Shown here: positions 43,251 through 51,539 of the stretch, in pieces | Position numbering within the stretch: position 1 is the first letter of the stretch | Layout of the letters: every line of letters begins with the position of its first letter | Source of the DNA: Mesorhizobium sp. SARCC-RB16n | Lineage (GTDB): Bacteria; Pseudomonadota; Alphaproteobacteria; Rhizobiales; Rhizobiaceae | Reading direction: 5' to 3' | Assembly: GCF_008520305.1 (NCBI RefSeq) | Contig: NZ_ML703263.1 | Location: 400,100 to 464,099 of the forward strand | DNA length: 64,000 nt | Made by a program: the position numbers and the translations under genes | The notes under the pieces: model-generated | What the model was told of the DNA's origin: nothing | The model's input: the letters and a program-made list of their open reading frames with translations, nothing else | The model's database searches: none

Positions 43251-43375
43251 CCTCTCCCCGTATAGGGACGGGGAGAGGGGTGCTGCCGTCGCCGATTTCG
43301 CCAATCGCCAACGTTGCAAGAAGGGAGCCGGCGTTGCGGCCAGCCCCCTTCTCCCCGTCACTATACGGGGAGAAG
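43251..43375. repeat. Pair of inverted REP-like hairpins between mgdB and mgdC
   Basis: The first hairpin pairs CCTCTCCCCGT (43251-43261) with ACGGGGAGAGG (43268-43278). The second pairs CTTCTCCCCGT (43348-43358) with ACGGGGAGAAG (43365-43375). The reverse complement of the second differs from the first at about three of 28 positions, so the two copies face each other across 69 bases. That is the form of a REP doublet (REPIN) or short MITE. Both hairpins lie in the non-coding gap 43205-43430. Confidence 0.75.
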
Positions 43376-43430
43376 TGCACGGCAGGGCGATGAGGGACGG
43401 CGCAAGCCTTCCGATTGTGAGGCGTGCATC

Positions 43431-46412
43431 GTGACTTCCTTTCAATCCAATCGCCTGGCCAACGGCGGTCTCGTCGACCGCTCCGCGCCGTTCAACTTCC
43501 GCTTCGACGGCAAGAGCTTCTCCGGTTTCAAAGGCGACACGCTTGCCTCGGCATTGGTTGCCAACGGCGTCAAGCTGGTCGGCCGCTCGTTCAAATATCA
43601 CCGCCCGCGCGGCATCCTGACGGCCGGGTCGGAAGAGCCCAACGCACTGGTGGAACTGCGCAGCGGTGCACGGCGCGAGCCGAACACCAAGGCGACGACG
43701 GCAGAGCTCTATGACGGGCTCGTCGCCGCCAGCCAGAACCGTTGGCCGTCGCTCGACTTCGACGTGATGTCGGTCAACCAACTGTTCGCGCCGATCTTCG
43801 TCGCCGGCTTCTACTACAAGACCTTCATGTGGCCGGCGAAGTTCTGGGAGGCGATCTACGAACCGGCGATCCGCCGCGCCGCCGGCCTCGGCCGCGCAGC
43901 GGGCATCGCCGATCCCGACCATTACGACAAGGCTTGGGCGCATTGCGACGTGCTGATCGCCGGATCCGGCCCGACGGGCCTCGCGGCCGCTCTCGCGGCA
44001 GGCCGCAGCGGCGCCCGCGTCCTGTTGTGCGAAGAGGATTTTATCCTCGGCGGGCGTCTGCTTTCGGATGGCGGCACGATCGACGGAATGCCGGCGGCCG
44101 AATGGCTTTCACGGACGCTCGACGAGCTTGTCGCGATGCCTGATGTCCGCATCATGACGCGCACGACGCTGTTCGGCGTCTATGATGGCGGCACCTATGG
44201 CGCGATCGAGCGCGTCAGCGACCACCTGCCCTCGCCGCCGGAGTACCAGGTGCGCCAGCGACTGTGGCGGATCGTGGCCAAGCGCTGCGTCGTCGCGGCA
44301 GGCGCGCTCGAACGGCCAATCGTCTTTGCCGGCAACGACACGCCGGGCGTGATGATGGCGTCCGCGATGCGCAGCTATATCGCACGTTACGCTGCGGCAC
44401 CGGCCAAGCGCATCGCGCTGTTCACCAACAATGAGGACGGATGGCGCACGGTCGAGGCAGCACTCGGCGCCGGGCTGCAGGTTGCGGCCGTGATCGACGC
44501 GCGCGCGGAAATCTCGCCCGAGCACCGCTCGCTTGCCAGCAAGGGCGGCTTTCCCGTTCTGCATGGCTCCGTCAGCGGCATCGATGGTGGCAAGAATGGC
44601 GTGCGCAGGATTTCCGTCTCGCTCACCGGCGGCGCGCGTGCCGAAGTGGAAGCCGACGGACTTGCCGTTTCGGGCGGATGGAACCCGGCGGTCGGGCTCA
44701 CCTCCTATCATCGCGGCCGGCCGAAATGGCGCGACGATATCGCCGCCTTCGTGCCCGATGGCGCGCCTCCGGGAATGGTTGCGGCTGGTGCCGCCAACGG
44801 CGCCTTCGGGCTTGGCGCCTGCCTGCGCGAAGGATTTGCGGCGGGCGCGGCGGCTGCACGTGATGCCGGACATGGCAATGGTTCAGGCTCCACGCCGGTG
44901 GCCGACGACGAGGCGTTTTCGCTCACACCGCTCTGGCATGTTGCCGGCAAGGGTAAAGCCTTCGTCGACCAGCAGCATGATGTCACCGCATCCGATATCG
45001 AGCTGGCGCAGCGCGAAGGTTTTGAATCGGTCGAGCACCTGAAGCGCTACACCACGCTCGGCATGGCGACCGACCAGGGCAAGACCTCGAACGTCGCCGG
45101 CCTCGCCATCATGGCGGTGGTCACTGGCAAGTCCATTCCCGAGACCGGCACGACAATCTACCGGCCACCTTATGTGCCGGTCGCCATCGGCGCCTTCGCC
45201 GGCCATCATCGCGACGAGAATTTTCATGCGACGCGGCTGACGCCGTCGCATCATTGGGCCGTCGAACAGGGCGCGGTGTTCGTCGACACCGGGCTGTGGA
45301 AGCGCGCGCAATGGTATCCGCGCGCCGGCGAGAAGGACTGGCTGGAGTCCGTAACCCGCGAGGTCAAGGCGGTGCGCGGCGGTGTCGGCTTCTGCGATGT
45401 CTCGACACTCGGCAAGATCGACGTGCACGGCGCGGACGCCGGCGCCTTCCTCGACCGCGTCTACATCAACACCTTCTCCAACCTCGCGGTGGGAAAGGCG
45501 CGCTATGGGCTTATGCTGCGCGAGGACGGCATCGTCTACGACGACGGCACGACGTCGCGGCTGGCCGAGGACCACTATTTCCTGACCACCACCACGGCCA
45601 AGGCCGGGCTGGTGATGCAGCATCTCGAATTCTGCCGGCAGGTGTTGTTTCCGGAGCTCGATGTCCAGTTGACGTCGGTCTCCGACCAGTGGGCGCAATT
45701 TTCGATCGCCGGACCCAAAACCCGCGACCTGTTGAAAGAGATCGTCGATCCTTCGGAAGACCTTTCCAACGAGGGTTTTCCCTTCATGGGCGCACGCGAA
45801 GTCGCGTTGCGCGGCGGCGTCAGGGCGCGGCTGTTCCGCATCTCCTTCTCCGGCGAAATGGCGTTCGAGATTTCGGTGCCGGCGCGCTACGGCGAGGCGA
45901 TGGCCCGCAATCTGATGATTGCGGGCAAGCCGTTCGGCGTGACGCCTTACGGCACCGAGGCGCTCGGCGTCATGCGTATCGAAAAGGGTCATGTCGCCGG
46001 ACCGGAACTCAGCGGCACGACCACCGCCGCCGATCTCGGCCTCGGCAAGATGATGTCGACCAAGAAGGATTTCATCGGCCGCGTCATGGCCGGCCGGGAG
46101 GCGCTGGTGGCAGCGGATCGGCAGGTCGTCGTCGGCGTCAAGCCGGTCGACAAGGCACACCGCTTGCGCTCCGGCGCGCATATCATTCCGAAGGGGCAGA
46201 CACCTGGACCCAGCAATGACCAAGGCTATGTCACCTCGGTCTGCTTCTCGCCGACGGTTGATCAGTGGATCGGGCTCGCCCTCGTCGAACGCGGCCGCGA
46301 GCGCATTGGCGAGATCGTGAACGCACATGATCCGCTGCGCGGCGAGGACTACGATGCCGTGATTTGCAATCCCGTCTTCTACGATCCGGATGGAGGGCGC
46401 CAGCGTGGCTGA
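43431..46412 (+). CDS. mgdC: N-methylglutamate dehydrogenase subunit C, sarcosine-oxidase alpha-like (SoxA family)
   Basis: A 993-residue protein with an N-terminal Fer2-type region (DGKSFSGFKGDTLASALVANG), a dinucleotide-binding fold with GSGPTGLAAAL near residues 178-188, and a C-terminal GcvT-like folate domain (about 600-990; VGFCDVSTLGKIDVHG, FSGEMAFEISVP). It binds NAD and tetrahydrofolate and releases the methyl carbon as methylene-folate. I choose GTG 43431, with GAGG 8 bases upstream; the frame opens earlier, but that part runs through the repeat. Length fits the family (about 990). Confidence 0.88.
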   Translation: MTSFQSNRLANGGLVDRSAPFNFRFDGKSFSGFKGDTLASALVANGVKLVGRSFKYHRPRGILTAGSEEPNALVELRSGARREPNTKATTAELYDGLVAASQNRWPSLDFDVMSVNQLFAPIFVAGFYYKTFMWPAKFWEAIYEPAIRRAAGLGRAAGIADPDHYDKAWAHCDVLIAGSGPTGLAAALAAGRSGARVLLCEEDFILGGRLLSDGGTIDGMPAAEWLSRTLDELVAMPDVRIMTRTTLFGVYDGGTYGAIERVSDHLPSPPEYQVRQRLWRIVAKRCVVAAGALERPIVFAGNDTPGVMMASAMRSYIARYAAAPAKRIALFTNNEDGWRTVEAALGAGLQVAAVIDARAEISPEHRSLASKGGFPVLHGSVSGIDGGKNGVRRISVSLTGGARAEVEADGLAVSGGWNPAVGLTSYHRGRPKWRDDIAAFVPDGAPPGMVAAGAANGAFGLGACLREGFAAGAAAARDAGHGNGSGSTPVADDEAFSLTPLWHVAGKGKAFVDQQHDVTASDIELAQREGFESVEHLKRYTTLGMATDQGKTSNVAGLAIMAVVTGKSIPETGTTIYRPPYVPVAIGAFAGHHRDENFHATRLTPSHHWAVEQGAVFVDTGLWKRAQWYPRAGEKDWLESVTREVKAVRGGVGFCDVSTLGKIDVHGADAGAFLDRVYINTFSNLAVGKARYGLMLREDGIVYDDGTTSRLAEDHYFLTTTTAKAGLVMQHLEFCRQVLFPELDVQLTSVSDQWAQFSIAGPKTRDLLKEIVDPSEDLSNEGFPFMGAREVALRGGVRARLFRISFSGEMAFEISVPARYGEAMARNLMIAGKPFGVTPYGTEALGVMRIEKGHVAGPELSGTTTAADLGLGKMMSTKKDFIGRVMAGREALVAADRQVVVGVKPVDKAHRLRSGAHIIPKGQTPGPSNDQGYVTSVCFSPTVDQWIGLALVERGRERIGEIVNAHDPLRGEDYDAVICNPVFYDPDGGRQRG

Positions 46413-47031
46413 GTTTTCGTGGGAAACCCGCAGTCCGCTCGATCGCGCGCTTGTCGGCGGCGCCCACGGTGCGCAAGGCGAAGTCGGCGTGGCGCTGACC
46501 GAGATCCGCAATTTCGACCTCGTCCAGGTTATTGCGCGGCGCGGCAGGGCGCCTGATATGGCGAGCGCCGCTCGTGCGCATTTCGGCGTTGCGGTTCCGG
46601 AAACGCCGAAGGCAGTCCGGGCTTCGGACGCCACGCTGATCTGGTCGGGACCGGACCAGTTCTTCGTCCTGTCGAATGGCGGCAAGCATGGGATGGACGC
46701 GCTCGGCCAGGCGTTTTCGTCCTCAGCTTCGCTGTCGGACCAGTCACATGCGCGGGTGTTGATCAGCATTTCCGGCGACAAGGCGCGCGCCCTGCTCGCC
46801 AAGCTGTCGTCGATCGATCTGTATCCGGCGGCGTTCCCTGTCGGAGCCGCGGCAGCCACCTCGATGGACCACACCAGCGTCATGCTGTGGCGCGGCAATG
46901 ATGCGCCGGACGAACAGGCTGTGTTCAACGTTCTGGTGTTCGCGACCTTCGCCGAAAGCCTGTGGCACACGATGCTGGACTCGGGTGCCGAATATGGTGT
47001 CGAGATCGGGCATTCGGAGGACCTGGCATAG
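46405..47031 (+). CDS. mgdD: N-methylglutamate dehydrogenase subunit D, sarcosine-oxidase gamma-like (SoxG family)
   Basis: A 208-residue protein with the gamma-subunit pattern (SPLDRALVGGAHGA, ALTEIRNFDLVQVIAR, DQSHARVLISISGDKARALLAKLSSIDLYP, FAESLWHTMLDSGAEYGVEI), a shortened GcvT fold. The start at GTG 46405 has GGAGGG 7 bases upstream and overlaps the mgdC stop by 8 bases. It completes the four-subunit dehydrogenase. The next gene, tdm, has its own operator-like element. Confidence 0.83.
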   Translation: MAEFSWETRSPLDRALVGGAHGAQGEVGVALTEIRNFDLVQVIARRGRAPDMASAARAHFGVAVPETPKAVRASDATLIWSGPDQFFVLSNGGKHGMDALGQAFSSSASLSDQSHARVLISISGDKARALLAKLSSIDLYPAAFPVGAAAATSMDHTSVMLWRGNDAPDEQAVFNVLVFATFAESLWHTMLDSGAEYGVEIGHSEDLA

Positions 47032-47093
47032 CTGTGCGCTTCTTCCCTGCCTTGCCAAACTCCGCTCCGCTGCTATTCTTGCTGCTAAAATAA

Positions 47094-47109
47094 TTTTACA
47101 CACAGGCAA
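47094..47109. promoter_or_regulatory. TTTTA-N6-GGCAA element upstream of tdm
   Basis: TTTTA-CACACA-GGCAA sits inside AAATAATTTTA and is followed by ACTTGTTTCTCGAA. The segment 47088-47123 matches the region 33666-33702 before dmmD in roughly 30 of 36 aligned positions by eye, with one gap. It lies 26 bases before the tdm start. Confidence 0.55.
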
Positions 47110-47135
47110 ACTTGTTTCTCGAACCTCGAGTTGAG

Positions 47136-49505
47136 ATGAGCCAGTCGCCCTACCCCGCCGTGACAGCCGGACCGCCCAGGCCAAGCCTGATCCTGCGGCC
47201 CGGCCAGATCGCGCTGCCGGCCGGCGTGGAGCGCTATACCGTACAGGGCAATGGCGCGGTCCTGATCGAGGTCGAGGCCGGCGACACGATCACGGTTCGC
47301 AATGTCGAGGGTGGCCAGGCCTGCGAATTGCTGGCCTGGGACAAGTCGGGCGTCACCGACCCCAGCATTCTCGGCGAAAAATCCAATAGCAATGCCGCCG
47401 GCGTCAAGGCGCTGCTCGCCGAGGGCGACGACAGTCTCGGCACACTGCGCCGCGGACTCGAACGTCGCCAGGTTCAGCTTGACCAGGCCAAGGCGGTGCG
47501 CGTGTTTGGCGGCGCCACTCCGGCCGGTACCGAGCAGGCATTCGCGATAGCGCGCGATGGTGCGATGCTGATTGGCGCGCCCGGCGGACCGATGCTGGTC
47601 GATGGCCACGACACGGCGACGCCACTCAGCGTCATCGTGCGGCGAAACACGATCCGCCTGAAGGCAAAATCCCGGCTTGCCGATCCACTGGCCGATCCGG
47701 TGCTCGATCTGCGCGTCCATTCGGCGACGGCGGAATCCTATTTCGTCAAGGCGGGCGACTATCTGCAGATCATCGATGTCGACGGGCGCCAGTGCACCGA
47801 CTTCCAGTGTTTCTCGGCGCGCAAGCTGGACAAGGGGCTCGACCATCCGCTCGACGTCACGACGACGCGCACGCTGATGGGCGCGAGCTATCCGATGCCC
47901 GGCCTGCATTCGAAATATTATGACCAGGACATGGAGCCGTTGGTCGAGGTGGTGCAGGACACGTGCGGCCGGCACGACGCTTTCGCGCTCGCCTGCGCTG
48001 CCAAATATTACGACGATATCGGCTATCCCGGCCACACCAACTGCTCTGAGAATTTCAACCGTGCGCTGGACGGCAAGGGCGTCAATCCCCGCGCCGGCTG
48101 GATGGCGATCAATTTCTTCTTCAACACGGCGATCGACGCGCATGGCGTCATGGTGTCGGACGAGCCATGGTCGCGGGCCGGCGACTATGTGCTGCTCAGG
48201 GCGCTGACCGACATCGTCTGCGTCTCCTCCGCCTGCCCCGACGACACGACGCCGGCCAATGGCTGGGACCTGACCGACATCCACGTGCGGACCTATTCCG
48301 GCCAGCACAAATTCTCGCGAGCGATCGCCAGACGCATGACGCCCGATTCGGAACCGAAAATGACCCGCGAGACAGCCTTTCACCAGAGCTTTGCCAAGCA
48401 CACGCGCGACTTCGTCGAGTACAGGGGCTATTGGCTGGCCAATTCCTTCGCCAGGGAAGGAGCCATCGCCGAATACTGGGCCTGCCGGCAAGACGCGGTG
48501 ATCATGGACCTGTCGCCGCTGCGCAAATTCGAGGTCACCGGCCCGGATTCGGAAGCGCTGCTGCAATACACGCTGACCCGTGACGTCAAGAAACTCGGCA
48601 TCGGCCAGGTCGTCTACTCCGCCATGTGCTACGAGCATGGCGGCATGATCGACGACGGCACGCTGCTGCGGCTCGGCAAGGATAATTTCCGCTGGGTCGG
48701 CGGCGACGACCTGTCCGGCGAATGGCTGCGCGAGACGGCGACAAAGCTCGGCCTCAACGTGCTGGTGCGCTCGTCCACCGACCAGATGCACAATATCGCC
48801 GTGCAGGGGCCAAAGAGCCGCGACATCTTGAAAGAGGTGATCTGGACTTCACCCTTACAGCCGTCGATCGAGGAACTTGAATGGTTCCGTTTCGCGGTCG
48901 CCCGCATTGGTGGGGGCAATGGCATTCCCGTCGTCGTCTCTCGCACCGGCTACACGGGCGAACTCGGCTACGAGATCTGGTGCCATCCGCGCGACGCCGA
49001 AAAGGTGTTCGACGCGATATGGGCAGCCGGCCAGCCGCACGGACTGAAGCCGATGGGCTTGCAGGCGCTCGACATGGTGCGCATCGAGGCCGGGCTGATC
49101 TTCGCCGGTTACGAATTTTCCGACCAGACCGATCCGTTCGAGGCCGGCATCGGCTTCACCGTGCCGCTCAAGAGCAAGACCGACGATTTCATCGGCCGCG
49201 AGGCGCTGATCCGGCGCAAGGACCATCCGCAGACGAAACTGGTCGGCCTCGACATCGACGGCAATGTCGCCGTCGGCCATGGCGACTGCGTCCATGTCGG
49301 CCGTGCCCAGATCGGCGTCGTCACCTCGGGCATGCGCTCGCCTGTGCTGAGCAAGAACATCGCTCTGGCGCGGCTCGACGTCACCCACGCCGCCATCGGC
49401 ACGGAGGTCGAGATCGGCAAGCTCGACGGCCATGCCAAGCGGCTGCCGGCGCGGGTCGTTGCCTTTGCCCACTACGATCCGCAAAAGACCAAACCACGTT
49501 CCTGA
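47136..49505 (+). CDS. tdm: Trimethylamine-N-oxide demethylase (DUF1989-GcvT fusion)
   Basis: A 789-residue protein with an N-terminal DUF1989 metal domain and a C-terminal GcvT folate domain (about 410-780; VIMDLSPLRKFEVTGPDSEALL, SRTGYTGELGYEIWC). Likely metal cysteines are in RQCTDFQCFSARKL and CVSSACPDD. The same two-domain make-up is known from the methylotroph Tdm, which splits TMAO into dimethylamine and formaldehyde; the folate domain then captures the formaldehyde. The ATG at 47136 has only a weak GAG upstream; TTG 47112 is a less likely alternative because it lies in the operator-like element. A strong hairpin ends the gene. Confidence 0.87.
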   Translation: MSQSPYPAVTAGPPRPSLILRPGQIALPAGVERYTVQGNGAVLIEVEAGDTITVRNVEGGQACELLAWDKSGVTDPSILGEKSNSNAAGVKALLAEGDDSLGTLRRGLERRQVQLDQAKAVRVFGGATPAGTEQAFAIARDGAMLIGAPGGPMLVDGHDTATPLSVIVRRNTIRLKAKSRLADPLADPVLDLRVHSATAESYFVKAGDYLQIIDVDGRQCTDFQCFSARKLDKGLDHPLDVTTTRTLMGASYPMPGLHSKYYDQDMEPLVEVVQDTCGRHDAFALACAAKYYDDIGYPGHTNCSENFNRALDGKGVNPRAGWMAINFFFNTAIDAHGVMVSDEPWSRAGDYVLLRALTDIVCVSSACPDDTTPANGWDLTDIHVRTYSGQHKFSRAIARRMTPDSEPKMTRETAFHQSFAKHTRDFVEYRGYWLANSFAREGAIAEYWACRQDAVIMDLSPLRKFEVTGPDSEALLQYTLTRDVKKLGIGQVVYSAMCYEHGGMIDDGTLLRLGKDNFRWVGGDDLSGEWLRETATKLGLNVLVRSSTDQMHNIAVQGPKSRDILKEVIWTSPLQPSIEELEWFRFAVARIGGGNGIPVVVSRTGYTGELGYEIWCHPRDAEKVFDAIWAAGQPHGLKPMGLQALDMVRIEAGLIFAGYEFSDQTDPFEAGIGFTVPLKSKTDDFIGREALIRRKDHPQTKLVGLDIDGNVAVGHGDCVHVGRAQIGVVTSGMRSPVLSKNIALARLDVTHAAIGTEVEIGKLDGHAKRLPARVVAFAHYDPQKTKPRS

Positions 49506-49524
49506 GCTGCCCTTTTGGGATCAC

Positions 49525-49557
49525 AAAGCCTCCGTCGTCGACGCCGACGGAGGCTTT
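49525..49557 (+). terminator. Terminator after tdm
   Basis: AAAGCCTCCGTCG (49525-49537) pairs perfectly over 13 bp with CGACGGAGGCTTT (49545-49557), with a 7-base loop. The T stretch is short (three), but A/T ends and stem strength fit an intrinsic terminator 20 bases after the tdm stop. Confidence 0.8.
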
Positions 49558-49648
49558 GCCGTTCGCGCGCGTAAGCGTGATGTGCATGGCTTCACAAATC
49601 GCTTGACGTGAAAGCGCGCCGGATCAATCTTCACTCTTAAGAAAAAAA

Positions 49649-49664
49649 TACGACTGAGTGGAAA
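49649..49664. promoter_or_regulatory. TACGA-CTGAGT-GGAAA element upstream of the second APC permease
   Basis: The region TTAAGAAAAAAAT followed by ACTGAGTGGAAA (from 49638) parallels TTATGAAAAAAAT followed by ACTCTCTTGAAA at 33759-33786, although the left half-site is degenerate. It lies about 94 bases before the permease start. It is the weakest member of the element group. Confidence 0.4.
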
Positions 49665-49757
49665 CACTGCGGCCGGAACAATCATTTGCCGGGGAGCAAG
49701 CTTCGCGTAGCCGAGGCATCGCTGGCGGGGAACATCGAAAAAGGGGAACTCATCGAC

Positions 49758-51467
49758 ATGAGCACGATAAGTACGGTCCTGGACCAGCCTGCCGAAAGCA
49801 AGCTGCTCAGGCATATCGACTGGCGCGGCGCCTTCTGGGTGGCGAGCGGCGTTCCGGCGCTGGTTCTGTTCTCGATCGGCGGCATTGCCGGCACGACGGG
49901 AAAGCTGGCCTTCCTGATCTGGACGGTGTCCATGATCATGGGCTTCCTGCAGTCCTTTACCTATGCCGAGATCGCCGGCCTGTTTCCGAACAAGTCTGGT
50001 GGCGCCTCGATCTACGGCGCCACGGCCTGGCTGCGCTATTCCAAGTTCATCGCGCCGCTGTCGGTGTGGTGCAACTGGTTCGCCTGGTCGCCGGTGCTGT
50101 CGCTCGGCTGTTCGATCGCCGCCGCCTACATCCTCAACGCGCTGGCGCCGGTGCCGCTGTTCACCGAAACCTCGCCCGATGTCGTCGCCTACATCGCCGC
50201 GCATGCCGGAACGAGTGCCGCCGATGCCATCACGGCGGTGACGGCCGCGGCGACGCCGGCGATCCGCAACTGGACGCTGTGGAGCCACACGCTGGGACCG
50301 GTTTCGTTCACGCTCAACGCCACCTTCTTCATCGGCGCGGTGCTGATGCTGATCATCTTCTCGATCCAGCATCGCGGCATCCTGGGCACCGCCAGCGTGC
50401 AGAAATATATCGGCCTGCTGGTCATCATCCCGATGCTGATCGTGGGCGTGGTGCCGATCTTCACCGGTCAGATCGACTGGTCGAACTTTTCGCCGCTGGT
50501 GCCGCTCGCCGCCGCTTACGCACCCGAGCCCGGATCCTGGAACATCGCCGGCTGGACATTGGCGCTCGGCGGCATGTTCATCGCCGCGTGGTCGACCTAT
50601 GGTTTTGAGACCGCCGTCTGCTACACGTCGGAATTCAAGAACCCCGGCACCGATACGTTCAAGGCGATCTTCTATTCCGGCCTGCTCTGCATGCTCCTCT
50701 TCATCCTGGTGCCCTTCACCTTCCAGGGCGTGCTGGGCCTGAACGGCATGCTGGCGACGCCGATCGTCGATGGCTCCGGCGTGGCCGATGCGCTGGCCGG
50801 CATGGTCGGCGGCGGCAAGCTCATCCACAGTCTGCTTGTGATGCTGATGATCCTGGCGCTGGTGCTGTGCATCATGACAGCGATGGCCGGCTCCTCGCGC
50901 ACGCTCTACCAGGGCTCGGTCGATGGCTGGCTGCCGCGCTATCTCAGTCACGTCAACGAGCATGGCGCGCCGACGCGGGCCATGTGGACCGACCTCTGCT
51001 TCAATCTGGTCGTGCTGGCCATCGCCTCGGCCGACGCGACGAGCTTCTTCTTCATCCTCGCCGTGTCGAACTGCGGCTACATCATCTTCAACTTCCTCAA
51101 CCTCAATGCCGGCTGGATCCACCGCATCGACAACGGTCATATCGTACGGCCATGGAAAGCGCCGAGCTGGCTCTTGGGGATCGGGGCGATCTTCGCCTAT
51201 GTCAACGCCATCTTCATGGGCGCAGGCGCCAAGGTGTGGAACCCGATGGCGCTGTGGGCGGGGCTGATCACGGCCGCGCTGATCATCCCGGTGTTCTGCT
51301 TCCGCCACTATATCCAGGACAAGGGCAAATTCCCCGATCATATGCTGGCCGACCTCGGCATGGCGGGAGCCGACCTTTCGGTCAAAAAGGCGGGCATGCT
51401 GCCCTATCTGACGCTGGTCGCCGGCGTGGCGGTCATGCTCATCGCCAATTGGGTATTCGTCATCTGA
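49758..51467 (+). CDS. APC-superfamily permease, second of the island
   Basis: A 569-residue membrane protein with 12 or more helices. APC features include the N-terminal GGIAGTTGKLAFLIWTVSMI helix, the PNKSGGASIYGATAWLR loop and YGFETAVCYTSEFKNPG, which resembles the family's helix-6 loop. The start at ATG 49758 has AAGGGGA about 10 bases upstream; the in-frame ATG-like start at 49686 lacks one. It is longer than the permease at 34726 and not closely similar to it. The substrate is probably an amine or amino acid by position. A strong two-way terminator follows. Confidence 0.87.
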   Translation: MSTISTVLDQPAESKLLRHIDWRGAFWVASGVPALVLFSIGGIAGTTGKLAFLIWTVSMIMGFLQSFTYAEIAGLFPNKSGGASIYGATAWLRYSKFIAPLSVWCNWFAWSPVLSLGCSIAAAYILNALAPVPLFTETSPDVVAYIAAHAGTSAADAITAVTAAATPAIRNWTLWSHTLGPVSFTLNATFFIGAVLMLIIFSIQHRGILGTASVQKYIGLLVIIPMLIVGVVPIFTGQIDWSNFSPLVPLAAAYAPEPGSWNIAGWTLALGGMFIAAWSTYGFETAVCYTSEFKNPGTDTFKAIFYSGLLCMLLFILVPFTFQGVLGLNGMLATPIVDGSGVADALAGMVGGGKLIHSLLVMLMILALVLCIMTAMAGSSRTLYQGSVDGWLPRYLSHVNEHGAPTRAMWTDLCFNLVVLAIASADATSFFFILAVSNCGYIIFNFLNLNAGWIHRIDNGHIVRPWKAPSWLLGIGAIFAYVNAIFMGAGAKVWNPMALWAGLITAALIIPVFCFRHYIQDKGKFPDHMLADLGMAGADLSVKKAGMLPYLTLVAGVAVMLIANWVFVI

Positions 51468-51501
51468 TGATCTGACCGCGGCCCAAGCCACTGCATCAAG
51501 G

Positions 51502-51538
51502 AAAACCGGCCGGTCGATTTGCGACCGGCCGGTTTTTT
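51502..51538. terminator. Bidirectional terminator between the APC permease and the second RND gene
   Basis: AAAACCGGCCGGTCG (51502-51516) pairs with CGACCGGCCGGTTTT (51522-51536) over 15 bp with a 5-base loop. There are T residues on the right (51533-51538) and A residues on the left, so both convergent genes can use it. Confidence 0.92.
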
Positions 51539-51539
51539 C

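Noticed and set aside
41665-47031. Reading the four-gene unit as sarcosine oxidase (soxBDAG)
   Set aside because: Protein families fit both, but adjacency to gmaS and mgsABC makes N-methylglutamate dehydrogenase more likely; sarcosine oxidase is kept as the alternative in the entries.
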